Assembly: GCA_016748015.1 (NCBI GenBank)
Contig: JAAOMT010000372.1
Coordinates: forward strand, 117,400-181,399
From: Geosiphon pyriformis
Taxonomy: Eukaryota > Glomeromycota > Glomeromycetes > Archaeosporales > Geosiphonaceae
DNA length: 64,000 nucleotides
Direction: 5' to 3'
Shown piece after piece: positions 21,014-32,769 of the stretch. Numbering within the stretch: position 1 is the stretch's first letter; each line of letters begins with the position of its first letter. Position numbers and translations under genes: made by a program. The notes below the pieces were generated by a model. It saw only the letters and a program-made list of their open reading frames with translations. It made no database searches and was not told the origin of the DNA.

Positions 21014-21752
21014 TGTTACAGGTTGGAGTAACAAGCTAATGAATAGCAAGAGAGAACAGTATTGTATGGTGATGGAAAATAAACAAAGAAGAAATTACAA
21101 TAAGGGAGCAAATTAAATAAGTAGGAATTCAATATGCATGATCAGTCTCATAAAAATCACAGTCGCTAATCTTTTCTTAAATCTGAAGGTAGAGGAATAG
21201 TCTATGATTGTCAACAAGATAACACTGCTGCTATTATTCTATGCCTCAACTTGGCGATTCTTAGAATCAATAACAGGTATCATTGTACTTTTCAATCGTT
21301 TCTTTATTCAATGAATTACAAGAGCAAGCCAATTGCTTCTCAGGCTAATTCTAACAAATACAAATCAAAAAGGGAAAAAGATAAGATATGTGAATGCCAA
21401 AAAGTAGATACTTGAAGGTAAGGAAAGGGGAATAAGCAATTATAAGAGGAAGTAATTGATATTGTTTATTTTGTTACTTTGATCATGTCTTTCTACAGCT
21501 AAGGGAATCATTGCTTATATAGCTATCTAAAGTGGTCAACAACCAGTTCAATGATCAGGTCAATAATCAGATTAATGATTAGGTCAATGATTAGGTCATT
21601 GATCAGATCAATGATCAGGTCAATGATCAGGTCAATGGTCAGATCATTAATTAGGTCAACAATCACTATCTAAAAATAGGGTGGCTAATTATATGACATT
21701 ATTGGCTAATACATGTGATAATTAATAAAAACTATGTGTTTTAACCGTAACA
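21014..21752 (-). repeat. Family C 3' LTR of C2
   Basis: 739 bp, TGTTAC to GTAACA. The U3 array at 21541-21665 has ten 12-bp units of the GATCAGGTCAAT type; TATATAAG on the minus strand lies just beyond it. Differences from the 5' LTR are mainly transitions. Confidence 0.92.
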
Positions 21753-22377
21753 TCATCCTCTCCAAAGAGATTGAGCTCCAGCGAAATCAAACTATTTATG
21801 GAATAGTCTATGTGAAGGATTTTGTCTAACTCAAAACTAACTAGTTTGTTGAAGTCTTTTGTGAATAGAGTATATAGTACTGAGATGAAATAAGCTTTGT
21901 ATCCAAGAGACCAAATCTTTGTATTAGAGTTTTGGCTCTTCTAGCAATGATCAAAACTCTTGGGACATTCAATCGTATAATGCCCAAAATTTCCACTTGT
22001 ATCTCTAAAGTTGTTTTCTTCATGAGCTTCATGTCTTCTATGATTTCACCAAGATAACCATAGAGTTTTAGTTGTCTTCCATATGACAAGTTTTTGTCTA
22101 TGAGCAAGATTTCTTGTATTGTTTTTCCAATTGTGCTGGAAGGTGAAAGTATCACTGCTGTTATGTTTTCCAGCAGGTATTTATCTATTTTGCCACCAAT
22201 TCTTTCTCTTCTGGTAGTTGTTTTCTTTGGTCTAATAACAGTGTGAGTTCCACTGTTGTCTGTTATAGTGGTTTGTTTTCCAATAGTCAGAGTAGCATTT
22301 GGATAGTTCTTGATCCAGTACTCATGGAGAGTATAGAAAGCATTTTGAATGTTTTGATCCAAGAAATAATTGTTCAT
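21722..22377 (-). pseudogene. Family C ORF3 in C2, one frameshift
   Basis: Unrecognised protein. It begins MNNYFLDQNIQNAFYTL, then IKNYPNATLTIGKQT, VIRPKKTTTRRERIGGKIDKY, ILLIDKNLSYGRQLKLYGYL, LGIIRLNVPRVLIIARRAKT and LIQRFGLLDTKLISSQ. A 1-nt deletion near 21885 shifts the frame; the other frame continues ELNLFGEDDVTVKTHSFY to a stop at 21722-21724, inside the LTR. The span, 656 nt, is one short of the 657 nt in C3. It is basic, with no clear signal peptide or membrane segment. The start lies about 47 nt after the pol stop in the duplicated copy (22689/22737). Retention in five copies supports a real gene. Confidence 0.65.
21753..21767 (-). promoter_or_regulatory. Polypurine tract of C2
   Basis: CTTTGGAGAGGATGA on the minus strand immediately precedes the 3' LTR and is also codons of ORF3. 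Confidence 0.78.
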
Positions 22378-22507
22378 GTCAATTGAAGATACCTCTGTTT
22401 TGGGAATGGTGCATTTATTTATATCTAATTTTTGCTAATCATTTGGGTCAGTATTACCACAACAGGTAACCAATCAAGTCGTTTGTGATATTTCTTGAGT
22501 CGCATGC

Positions 22508-22527
22508 NNNNNNNNNNNNNNNNNNNN
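22508..22527. other. 20-N assembly gap with duplicated flank
   Basis: The 292 bases before the gap (22216-22507) are repeated after it (22528-22819). Outside, sequence continues normally into Pol. Two overlapping contig ends were probably not merged. Confidence 0.85.
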
Positions 22528-22736
22528 AGTTGTTTTCTTTGGTCTAATAACAGTGTGAGTTCCACTGTTGTCTGTTATAGTGGTTTGTTTTCCAATAGTC
22601 AGAGTAGCATTTGGATAGTTCTTGATCCAGTACTCATGGAGAGTATAGAAAGCATTTTGAATGTTTTGATCCAAGAAATAATTGTTCATGTCAATTGAAG
22701 ATACCTCTGTTTTGGGAATGGTGCATTTATTTATAT

Positions 22737-23997
22737 CTAATTTTTGCTAATCATTTGGGTCAGTATTACCACAACAGGTAACCAATCAAGTCGTTTGTGA
22801 TATTTCTTGAGTCGCATGCCATGAACAGGGCGATCACTGAATATTGTTCCATATTGATCTTGTAAAATATAAAAACCATTGTTCAAAACTTTGTTGACTA
22901 TAAAGGGTTCTTTCCATTGGCTAGAGAATTTATCACCATAGACATTGTTTCTGTCTGAACGGTATTCCAAAACTAAGTCACCAACACTTAAGGAAAGTGT
23001 TTTATAAGTCTTTTTCTTTTTGAGCTTCTCTTGAAACTGTTTTATCTTTTCAAAGGCAATTATTCGTGCTTCTACTAATGAGTCAAGAATGGTACCAAGT
23101 CTTTTTTGCAAAATGTTCTTGTAATCTCCTATTGTTATTTCTTCAAAAGGTATTGTTTCTATTGGTAGAGTTGCCATTTGTCTATAGAGCAGATAAAAGG
23201 GTTCATAACTTGTTATGTCATGATTCACAGTTCTGTAAGCAAACAAGGCTGAAGGCAATACTTTGTCCCATAGGTTGGTTTCTTCACTGGTTTTGGCTAG
23301 GGTTTCACATAGTGTTCTATTGAAACATTCCACTAGGTCATTTGTTTGGGGGTGATAAGAGGAAGAGAGTTTATAACGTATTCCCATTTTTCTGCAAAGT
23401 TCTTCAACCAGTGTACTGAGAAAAGCTCTTCCTCTATCAGATAAAAGTTCTTTGGGGCAGCCGAATTGAGACTGCTGTTTGATCTGGGGTGGCTCTTGCT
23501 TCTACCCATTTTGTAAGATAGTTGGTAGCTGTGATAATGTATCTGTTGCCATCAGGAGTTACTGTTAAAAGTCCAACAACATCTATACCAATTCTATCAA
23601 ATGATTGACCAACAGAGATTGGATGGATATCTTCCTTGCAATTGGGTTTTCCTCTTCTTTGGCAGGTATCACAGGTTTTGATGTATTTAGCAATGTCTTT
23701 TTCCAAGGTAGGCCAATAATAGTGAGCTAAAGTTTTCTGAATTGTTTTTGTTTTTCCAAAGTGTCCAGCTAATGGATCAGTGTGCATATTGTAGATCACA
23801 ATTTCTCTTTCTTCAAATCTAATGACTCTCTGGAGACAGTCAGGATCTTTTCTATTTCTTTTATATAACTGGTTCTGGCGAATCAAATAGAAATTTGATT
23901 GTTTGCACAAATGTTCTCTTTGCTGTCGAGTATAGTCTGGCAGGTATTGTCCTTTACCCAAAAATTTCATTAAAGCAGAGTAGTTGTCCAAGTCCAT
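22737..23997 (-). pseudogene. C2 integrase, broken by a 35-bp deletion
   Basis: The frame 23437-23997 has the HHCC zinc domain (AGHFGKTKTIQKTLAHYYW, CDTCQRRGK) and the core start SFDRIGIDVVGLL, NRYIITATNYLTKWVEAR. At about 23463 the sequence jumps from QTAVSI to the equivalent of GCPKELLSD, losing 35 bp relative to C4 and shifting the frame. 22737-23387 then resumes with YKLSSSYHPQTNDLVECFNRTL (catalytic Glu region), LFAYRTVNHDITSYEPFYLLY and the C-terminal module QWKEPFIVNKVLNNGFYILQD. The deletion removes part of the core around the second catalytic Asp region. Confidence 0.88.
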
Positions 23998-24452
23998 TAT
24001 CGTGTTTGTTTGTGGGGGAGTTACAAATAATTAAGTTGGTTTGGTTTGAGAGGGTTTTACTATCACTGGATGGTAAGTCTGGAGAGAATGTCGGCGTTTT
24101 GATAATTAGCTCCTTTGTGGTGTTGAATGTCATAGTCAAATTTGTCCAAGTGGAGTATCCAGCGAGTTATCCGTTTATGTTCCAGGTTTCTTTTGTTGCG
24201 TAGTCAAACCAAAGCTTGGTGATCTGTTACCACCAAAAATTTCACACTCTTAAGATATTTGTCCCAGTAGCTGGTAACCCAAACTACTGCTAAGCATTCC
24301 TGCTCAGTAACTGAGTAGTTCCTTTCTGCTGGTGTGAGAGTTCTACTGGCATATGCTACGGTGTGTTCTCTGTTATCTTCATCGTTTTGGGAAAGAACAG
24401 TACCAAGTCCATAGCCAGATGTATTAGTGTGGAGAATAAAAGGTTGATCCAA
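23998..24452 (-). pseudogene. C2 RNase H and connection to integrase
   Basis: PFILHTNTSGYGLGTVLSQ (first Asp now Asn: HTNTS for HTDAS), ERNYSVTEQECLAVVWV (Glu) and KFLVVTDHQALVWL (TDH Asp retained). A stop at about 24453 separates it from RT; a frameshift follows LVWL. The region then leads towards the integrase zinc domain. It would degrade template RNA in cDNA synthesis. Confidence 0.85.
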
Positions 24453-24458
24453 ATTAGG

Positions 24459-25550
24459 TTACATAAGAATGGGTTCTGTAACCAGTTTTTCCTTTAGAAT
24501 TTCAAATGCTTTTTGTTGATGAGTGCCCCAGTAATAATTGATGTTTTTCCTAAGTAGCTGATTGAGAGGAGCAGTGATTTTGGAGAAATCCTTGACAAAC
24601 TTGCGATAATAAGAGGCCAAACCAAGAAAAGAGCGTAGTTCATGAACATTTATTGGTTGTCTAATGTTTTGAACTTTTTCAATTTTGGCTGGATTAGGGA
24701 AGATTCCATCTTTTGTAATAAGATGGCCAAGGAACTGAGTAGATTGACGTTCAAAGAATGATTTGATTGGATTGATCTTGAGACCAGCATTTCTAAGGAG
24801 GTCAAAAACCTTTTGCAAATGTTTAAGATGTTCATCCCAGGTTTTTGAGTATACCATTATGTCGTCCAAGTAGACTAGAACAAAGTTTTCTTTTACTGAT
24901 TCAAATACTTTGTCTATTAAGCATTGAAATGTGGGAGGAGCATTTGTGAGACCAAAAGACATGACTGTAAATTTGTAGGTACCATACTTGGTAATAAAGG
25001 CAGTTTTCTTTCTGCTTTCTGGATCCATCTCTACTTGCCAAAATCCAGCAGTTAAGTCAATGGTTGAAAAGAAAGCAGCACCATGAAATTGGTCTAGTAT
25101 TGCATCAATCTTAAAAAGTGGGTACATGTTTCTTTTAGTAATGGCATTTAATTGGCAATAGTCAACACAAAAGTGTAGAGTTCCTCTTTTCTTAGATACC
25201 ACTACAACTGGGAATGCCCATTCACTCTTGGTTTCCTGTATGAATCCAAGGGTTTTCATTTGGGTTATTTCCTTTTTTATAAACTCATCATTGTGCCTGT
25301 TGGATTGATAGGGCTTCAAATGGATGGGGCGAGTTTCTCTGGTGATGATAGTGTGTTGTATCACATGTGTACGTTCAGGAGGTTCACCTTCTTTTGAGAT
25401 AACTGGGCTGTTTCTAGCCAGCAGGTTTTCAATGTCTACTTTTCTTTCTTCTGGAGAGGGTTCTCTTTGTTCTACAACCAGTGATTGGATTTTAGGTGGT
25501 TCGTTTTCAAAGAACTTTTGGACTTCTTTTATTTCCTCTTGGGGTATCAA
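24459..25550 (-). pseudogene. C2 reverse transcriptase, long open frame
   Basis: A 363-codon open run covers the linker and the whole RT: ARNSPVISKEGE, HNDEFIKKEITQMKTLGFIQET, WAFPVVVVSKK, AFFSTIDLTAGFWQVEMD (palm Asp), KFTVMSFGLTNAPPTFQCLID, and FVLVYLDDIMVYSKTWDEHL with an intact YLDD. The thumb TQFLGHLITKDGIFPNPAKI and connection LRSFLGLASYYRKFVKDFSKI follow. This is the best-preserved gypsy enzyme domain in the window. A TGA, at the Trp codon read in C5, cuts it from the Cys-cluster upstream. Confidence 0.92.
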
Positions 25551-26661
25551 GCTAATTGGTTCTCAATCTTTGTAATAGATCAGACAGGACATGCATTCAT
25601 CACTAGGAGAGTACAATGGTTTGTCGCACCAGCACCAGGCACAAGAACCATGCCACCAATAACTGTATTTGGCTTTCTTGCCTGGCTTTCTGTCAAAGGT
25701 TCTTCTGAGCATGTCATAATAAGGCCAGCAGATCAGCTTGCCATTGACAATGATTTCTTCTTTATCTGCCTTGACATTATCCAGTGGTTTGCTATTGCTA
25801 GTGAAGATAGTATAGACAAGTTCAGCAGATTCTTCTTGTTCTTCTTGTTCTTCTTCTTCCTCACTTTTTTCATCATCTGATTCATCTGATTTATTTTCTT
25901 CTGGGCTCTGCTTGGGTACTGGAGGAGTTGTCCAATGGCGATACTTAACCACAATGGGTTTCTCACCACATCTGATGGTTAGTTCACAGAGTTCATAATC
26001 AAGCAAAGCCTTTGCTTTTTTGAGCCATTCATTGCCAACAATGATGGTGTATTCTTTTGCTTTAGACACTTCCATGTCAGTTTCAATGCTAATGCTATTA
26101 ATGTGGACAGGAATAGCTTTGGCTATGCCAAGCCCTTTTTTTCTTATCACCATGCACATTGGTCATTGGTCGTGTGGATGGTTCATTAATTTTTCTGTCA
26201 ATTGCTTCAAGAAAGTGTTTGGCAATAACACTAACAGATGATCTACTGCCTAGGATCAAATCGATAAAGTAGCCAGCCACTTGGGCTTTACAAATTAGAG
26301 GAGTGACATTGCTATTGTCAGCTAGTCTAGCTTGGCAAGGGCATTTGTTGGTTTTGGGTGTTTTTTTCTTTGGAATCAGGGATTTGCGAAGATCTTTTCT
26401 GAATTGTGGATGGGTTATCAATTGGCCAAAGGTTATATGTGCTGAGGTTTCTATAAGGTCTTTGACAACAGAATAGGGACTGGATTTTTGTACTATTTCT
26501 GGGAGTTCCAACTTTAGAGAGTTCTTGAAAACTTTGGCTTTTGGGGGCTCATTGTTGTTAGCAGTTGATATAGAAGCTTTATTGGAGTCTAGAACAAAAT
26601 CAACTTTGGCTTTCTTCTTCTTTCTTGTGGATTCAGAGGGGTTGATTGCTAATTCATCCAT
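25551..26661 (-). pseudogene. C2 protease, acidic linker and Cys-cluster
   Basis: 26098-26661 contains the protease; its loop is LGSRSSVSVIAKHFL where C3 and C5 have LDSGSSVSV, so the catalytic Asp and Gly are lost. The frame then shifts to 25563-26159: TIIVGNEWLKKAKALLDYELCELTI, a strongly acidic Glu/Asp linker, KLICWPYYDMLRRTF, and the Cys-cluster CAWCWCDKPLYSPSDECMSC (CxxCxC-x11-CxxC). The cluster is found in all family C copies just before RT. Zinc binding is likely from the spacing; function is unknown. Confidence 0.8.
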
Positions 26662-26744
26662 GTCATGGTCATCATCAGTTAAGTTAAAAGTGTAAAAGGG
26701 GTTTTCTTCTGGTTGGCTTGCACTCTCACCCTTTGAAGATGCGC

Positions 26745-28297
26745 CTACCAGTTTAAAGGCTGATAAACCGTGGCTTTAACTAGGGGATCCTCTCCAAAGA
26801 AATTGATGTTGGCATGATTGGGTCTTTGGTTGGGCACATTGTTGTTGTTGATCCTGTTGTTCTGAGCATCATTGTTTCTGGGGACTGGTGGAGGCAGTGG
26901 AGAATTGTTGCAATCTCTTGAAAAGTGTCCAGTTAATCCACAGCGATAGCATACAGGTGGGCCACGATTTTGTTGTCTTTGATAAGGTGGTTGCTGGGGC
27001 TGATTGAAGCGTGGTTCAAATCTGGGTCTTTGTGGTTGCTGATTTTCTCTGACTGCTTGGGCTAAGAGTTCTAATAACCGAGCAAGATTTGCTGTGAGTC
27101 TGTCTATTAACTGTTCATTTGGATCTTGAGTATGAGTGGCAAAAGAAGTAGCAGCCATTTGAGGGGCAGGAGCCATGACAGAAACAGGAGCAAAAACTGG
27201 TAGTGTGGATCCCAAATGTATTCTTTGGTTATCTTCAATTCTTTGTGCTAATTCAATGGCCATATCCATGGTGAGATTATCTTTCAGGGCCAGGAGAGGC
27301 CAAAGAGCATACGATAGATCAGTTCTCAATCCTTTTGTGAAGGAGTGAATTTTCTGCTCTTCTGTCCAATTTCTTCCAGTGTCTACTCGTTTGATTAACT
27401 TTCTGATTGCTTTGGCGTATTCGGTTACAACTTCACCGGGACTTTGGGTTCTTCTTTTCAATTCCATACACCATTTTGATATTAATATTGGGGTTCTGAA
27501 CTTGTTTTCAAACCAGGTAGTAAAAGAAGTGTTAATTTCTCCCACATTTGCTAGTGTCCATCTAACAATTCTTTGCTGGGTATTGGCATCTGTTTTTTGT
27601 GAGAACCAGGTAGCAGGGGATCCTTGAAGATAGCCACTAACAATTTGGAACTTGTACTCATCGTCATATTGATTGGCTGTAGCAGCTCTTTCAAAGTCAT
27701 CCAATCATTCAATTGGATCTTGTGCATTACCTCTAAATAATAGTATTGGGGTGTTGTTTCTTCGCCCTAAAGCAGTTTGTATATCTTGGAGGGTGGCCAG
27801 AATGTTTGCTTGCATGGGGTCATTAGCCATTGGTTCAGGGGTAATTGTTTGTGTAGACAAGTCTGATTCACTTGATAAAAGATCAAAAACAGGGGCAGTT
27901 TGGTAGCTTTCTTCTTTTGTTTCAAAGGGAGTTTCAGTTGCTTGATGGGCAGCAATCCAAATGTGGATTTGATGATTCAAATATTTGAAATCAGGGGGCT
28001 GTTGTTCAAAGGTTGCAGAATATAAGAGCTGATTGATACTGTTGTTTTTTTCTTCAAAGTCATTTTCAAAATAAGCTTGGTCAAAGTAATAGGTTGTATA
28101 AGCTGTGTAGGTTTCAGTTAAATGCTTGTTTAGGAACCAGTTCCAAAAGTCTTGGAATTGTCTACTTGATTGTTCTTCAAGGGAAAGCAGATCAAGCAGG
28201 AGGGCAGAGGATTAAGTTCAATGAAACTTTGGTCATTTCTGTTGTGTGCTACAAAGTGTTCTTCTGATTGCTGTGGCAGATATGAGTAATCACCCAT
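26745..28297 (-). pseudogene. C2 Gag with CCHC zinc knuckle
   Basis: It starts MGDYSYLPQQ at 28297. A 1-nt deletion near 28180 (after CLICF) shifts the frame. 27705-27980 continues (NHQIHIWIAAHQATETPFETKEE) to a TGA at 27705-27707, present in other copies too. 26745-27704 carries the capsid-like core (LDDFERAATANQYDDEYKFQI, GSPATWFSQKTD, FENKFRTPILISKWCMELKRR, EYAKAIRKLI) and the knuckle CYRCGLTGHFSRDC. It ends TVYQPLNW, then protease follows in another frame. Confidence 0.88.
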
Positions 28298-28326
28298 ACA
28301 ATAAGGGAATAAGTAAATTTTGACAA

Positions 28327-28343
28327 CCTCACAGAGAGCACCA
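28327..28343 (-). promoter_or_regulatory. Primer-binding site of C2
   Basis: TGGTGCTCTCTGTGAGG on the minus strand, six bases inside the 5' LTR end; identical to the site in element B. Confidence 0.75.
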
Positions 28344-28349
28344 CTTTTA

Positions 28350-29089
28350 TGTTACGGGTTGGAGTAACAAGCTAACAGATAGCAAGGGAGAACAGTATTG
28401 TATGGTGATGGAAAATAAACAAAGAAAGAATTACAATAAGGGAGCAAATTGAATAAGTAAGAATTCAATGTGCATGATTAGTCTTATAAAAATCACAGTC
28501 GCTAATCTTTTCTTAAATCTAAAGGTAGAGGAATAGTCCATAATTGTCAACAAGATAACACTGCTGCTATTATTCTATGCCTCAACTCGGCGATTCTTAG
28601 AATCAATAACAGGTATCATTGTACTTTTCAATCATTTCTTTATTCAATGAATTACAAGAGCAAGCCAATTGCTTCTCAGGCTAATTCTAACAAATACAAA
28701 TCAAGAAGAGGAAAAGATAAGGTATGTGAATACCAACAAGTAGATATTTGAAGATAAGAAAAGAAGAATAAGCAATTATGAGAGGAAAGTAATTGATATT
28801 ATTTATTTCGTTACTTTGATCATGTCTTTTTACAGCTAAGGGAATCATCGCTTATATAGCTATCTAAAGTGGTTAACAACCAGGTCAACGATCAGGTCAA
28901 TAATCAGGTCAACGATCAGATTAATGATCAGGTCATTAATTAGGTCAATGATCAGGTTAATGATCAGGTCAATGGTCAGGTCATTGATCAGGTCAATGAT
29001 CACTATCTAAAAATAGGGTGGCTAATTATATAACATCAGTGGCTAATACATGTGATAATTAATAAAAACTATGTGTTTTAACTGTAACA
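28350..29089 (-). repeat. Family C 5' LTR of C2
   Basis: 740 bp, TGTTACGGG to GTAACA. Ten 12-bp units at 28871-28999 lie upstream, in minus-strand sense, of TATATAAG at 28852-28859. Probable promoter of the element. Confidence 0.93.
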
Positions 29090-29516
29090 ATATATACTTT
29101 TTAAATATACATACTTTCTAAGTATATAGTTATTAATAAGACTTATAAATAAGTATATATAATGTTTTTTCATAAGTACAATAAAAAAATCTTTTTTTTT
29201 GTCAAGTCAAATACATATTTGAATTAAAATATTATTAAAATTGCATAGAAATAAGACTTCAAAATGCTTCATTAAAACAAGTCAGCATTTTAAGCTTAAT
29301 AAAATTTACAAAAAATTTCAATTAATTGTTATTATAAAGTCACATGCAATAATAATATTGGCTATTTTCTAATGCACTTCTTTAAACATCGTGGTCTTAA
29401 AGATCTTTTGGGTTAATCACAGGGTCTAGAGAAACGTGATTGGCTTCAAAAATATTTAAAATCCCAGACGATATCTTTTCCATTGTAATAATTTCGAGCT
29501 ATTTAATCGAAACATA
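29090..29516 (+). promoter_or_regulatory. NOC2 upstream region
   Basis: 427 bp between the C2 LTR and the NOC2 start codon. The left 250 bp is very A+T-rich; the last 130 bp is more balanced and includes GTGATTGGCTTC, whose ATTGG is an inverted CCAAT box. I see no ORF. The transcription start cannot be placed. Confidence 0.4.
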
Positions 29517-32500
29517 ATGCCGAAAGCGAAGAAAGCTACCAAAAAATTTCAAAAGCAACACTTGAAAGATGTGCTTGAGCGCAGAAAAAAAACACAAAAA
29601 ATTAAAATAGGGATTACCAACAGGAAAAAGCAAAAAAGTTATCGACGTGAAAATGAAAATTTCACTGAAAGTAAAGGTTAATTTCATTTTTTGTATTAAA
29701 TTCAACCTTAAACTTACTGTCCCAAGCTGATATAAACAGTGTGATTAAAACTACCACAGGTAAAGATAGGATTCAAGAAAACAAACCGATAAGAAACCTG
29801 CAAGAAAACCAGGCTGGCGATTTTGTCAAAAAGTACATACATTATTTTTCTTATAACTTTGTAAGTGTGCGGGAAACACTCTGTGAAAAATCTCGTTTTT
29901 TTTAGCTTAGATGAAATGGATCTCGACGATTTTTTTGGCAGCGAAGGTGAAGGATTAACTGAGAATGAGTACCCATCCGATTATTCAGAGCCAAGCAAAA
30001 ATGAATCGGACGAACTTGGAAATGATGATGAAAATTGTGATAATTCTGAAAAGGCAGAGCTAAACAAAAATATTACAAAGATGAGAAAACAATCTGTCAT
30101 CGGAAAAAGTGGGTCACAACACAAAGAACAGCTGCAGGCTTTGAAAGAAAAAGATCCAAAGTTTTACAAGTATCTTCAAGAAAATGATGCAGAGTTACTT
30201 GACTTTGATGTTTCCGACGATGGTCTTGATGATGATGATGATTATGGAAGTCAGGATGAGGTGTTTACAAAGATATTTTTCAAAAGGATATATTCTAATA
30301 GTCCTAGCTCATTGTTTAATGATAATACATTATTATCATTACAAGTATGACGACCTAGAGAATGAAACTTTAGGCTCACTGGAGCAGGGTTCTGTAGAAG
30401 CTCATAAAAAAGAGACCAGTCAACTGCTCCTTACAAAAGAAATGGTTTCAACATGGCAAAAGTCAATTATTGAGGTATTTTCCTATGTTTCAGATGAAAG
30501 TATTCCGAGGTTCTCAACCTATGGCTAGCTTACACAATTCTTTCATTTATTATGTAGAAACACTCCTTACGCTCATTGCGACGGCTCCTTTTGGCCTTTC
30601 GCGCAGGCGCTCATATTGACGAGGATGAGGACGGCGTGCCATATGCATATAAAATTACCAGTCCTGCCGGTAATATTTTTTACGATATCTTTATCTTTCG
30701 AAAATCAACACTGACTTCTTTTTATTTTTTGTATTTGTGCAGTTTTTAATAATTTAATAGTAGTCTGTCTTAAATATGTAACCGACGTCTTTGACCATTA
30801 TTTGAATTACGCTGAAGAAGATAGTAAAAAGTAAGTTCTTTTATACTTCCCTTGTAATGAATAATTTGTATTAACATACACATTTACCCTTGACAGAAAG
30901 CTCCCGAGTGCAAACACGAAATGGAAATCTATAGAACCACTTGTTAAATCATATTTGATTAGCCTCTTGCATATGCTTAGGAATCTTTCGGAAGACGATA
31001 TGATATACTTCGTGGTAAAAGAATCGGAAAAATCTGTGCCATATTACTTGTGCTTCCCTAGATTGTCTAGAGATTACTTGAAGGTCTGTTCAGTCGTCTA
31101 CATTCTATTCAGCATGGAGTTTTACAAAATTAAATATATCTGACTTGATTTAACAAAGGCTCTTTTAGGATTATGGGCATCTGCACAAGATAAAGTTAGA
31201 ATAATATCATTTCTTAATATTCGAAAACTAGGGAGTACCGGATCATCACACTTCATTGATACTTGTTTGAAGGTTGGGCAAAATGTAACCACCAAATCTT
31301 GCTTTTCTGAGTGTAGCCTGTTTAATTCTCTTCTGATCCTGCCACAGGGAATATACACTACTTTCGTACGGTACTGCAAATCTACAACAGTATACACAAT
31401 ACCATCGATTAATCTGATGTCTAATTGTGGTGTCGAGATTTATGGGTTGAATTTCAAGGCTTCTTATCAATCTGGATTTGTTTATATACGACAGCTTGCT
31501 ATACATCTCAGAAATTCCATGTTAGTCAAGAGTAAAGTTAGTTTTGGCCTTGTATATTAAATCTATTAAGTCTACTTTGTTTTTAGAACCATTATCAATT
31601 GATAATTTCTGAATTTCATTAGGAGTCATACCAAGCGGTTTATAATTGGCAATTCATTCACTGTCTGGAGTTTTGGTCGCAGGTGCTAGCGACATATTGC
31701 GACCAAAAGTATTTGGCTGAGAATGGAGAATGTCAATTGCAAGCTTTGATATATCCTTTAGTTCAAGTATGTCTTGGTGTAATCAGGTAAATCCTTATTA
31801 TTTTTCTTACTGATTTTCAATTATGCCATATCAAAGAATCTCATTTTCAAGTTCAATATAATATTTAGACTTATTCCCACTGCACAACATTTTCCATTGC
31901 ATTTTCATTGCCTCCGTGCTATGATTCGTATAATACAAAAGACGGGTACTTTCATACCACTTGCTCCACATATCTTTGATATTTTAGACTCTGCCGAAAT
32001 TCATCGCAAACCAAAACCTTCAACATTAAAGAGCCTTGATTTTACATTAAATTTGAAAGCACCCAAAAATTATCTTGGTACACGAATTTACCAGGTGTAT
32101 ATCTTGATTTTTCTCCGTAACATCATATTTTTCTAGGCTTTATTCATGATTATAATTCACTCAATCTCTAGGACGGAATATGTGAAGAATTGGTAGACAT
32201 AATGTTGGAATATTATGGTAGCTTCTGTTTATCAATTGCTTTCCCCGAATTGGCTATCCCCGCAATAGTGCAGGTTTGTAAAATATTAAATGAATTTCCA
32301 ACCATAATTGATGTTCTCAATAAAAAATCAATATATATCATCTTTCAGCTCAAAAGGCACATTAAAAAATCTAAAAATTCAAAGTTCAACAAACAGCTTC
32401 ATCATCTGGTAGAAAAGGTGATTAACACTCAATGTCTTTTAAATATACAATCAATTTTACTCTTATTCTTTATTCTTAAACCAACCCCGAAGTTTGAGCA

Positions 32501-32769
32501 AAACTCAAAATACATTGAACAACACCGTGCACAAATCGAATTTGCACCGAATGACCGTGCCAAAGTGGTATAAAGTCGCATATGTTTTGATATTTGCTTC
32601 ATTAATCGATGCAAATTCATATCAAGTTAAATTGTTTCTCGCATTTCATTAGGAAACCTTTATGCAAAATACAGATCCGGATAATACACCGCTTGGCTCA
32701 TATGTAAGCGCTGTGCGGACCCTGAAAATTCAACGATTGAGAATTTTGAAGCCCGAGAACCATAACTAG
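29517..32769 (+). CDS. NOC2: NOC2, nucleolar complex protein 2 (15 exons)
   Basis: Noc2 acts with Noc1 and Noc3 in nucleolus and nucleoplasm in maturation and export of 60S pre-ribosomes. Exons by GT-AG junctions and frame: 29517-29676, 29727-29832, 29906-30260, 30346-30474, 30558-30669, 30743-30830, 30897-31083, 31159-31272, 31348-31536, 31623-31786, 31869-32094, 32172-32273, 32349-32417, 32493-32567, 32653-32769. They sum to 2193 nt, 730 aa, close to family length. The N-terminus is Lys-rich ([14 protein letters not shown]), then acidic ([13 protein letters not shown]), then [20 protein letters not shown]. Family blocks follow: [118 protein letters not shown]. All introns are 50-86 bp. No stop or frameshift is needed, so it is likely functional. 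Confidence 0.93.

Larger units (their letters stand above)
21014..29089 (-). mobile_element. Full-length family C Ty3/gypsy element C2
   Basis: An 8.1-kb element with LTRs 28350-29089 (5') and 21014-21752 (3'), primer-binding site, polypurine tract, Gag, protease, RT, RNase H, integrase and ORF3, all on the minus strand. Flanks ATAT (21010-21013 and 29090-29093) form a perfect 4-bp target duplication. RT is nearly intact, but Gag has a frameshift, protease lacks its active Asp and integrase has a 35-bp deletion. An assembly gap with a 292-bp duplication lies at the pol/ORF3 junction. It ends 428 bp before the NOC2 start codon. Confidence 0.93.

Noticed and set aside
22474-22698. Frames crossing the first N-gap
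   Set aside because: They translate N bases and the duplicated contig end; not real genes.
25485-25880. 131-aa plus-strand frame with a Phe-rich tail (similar at 62369-62764, minus)
   Set aside because: Antisense of the conserved protease-linker region in family C; it recurs wherever that region is intact.
28871-28999. CRISPR-like direct repeats
   Set aside because: Units are 12 bp without spacers, sit in LTR U3 of a eukaryotic retroelement and vary in number; no cas genes.
30475-30493. A 19-bp GT-AG intron (GTATTTTCCTATGTTTCAG) in NOC2
   Set aside because: Too short; using the acceptor at 30556-30557 joins the family block [11 protein letters not shown] in frame and gives an 83-bp intron like the others.
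31122-31506. Minus-strand frames in NOC2
   Set aside because: They overlap NOC2 exons and introns and show no recognisable protein; the plus-strand exon chain explains the region.
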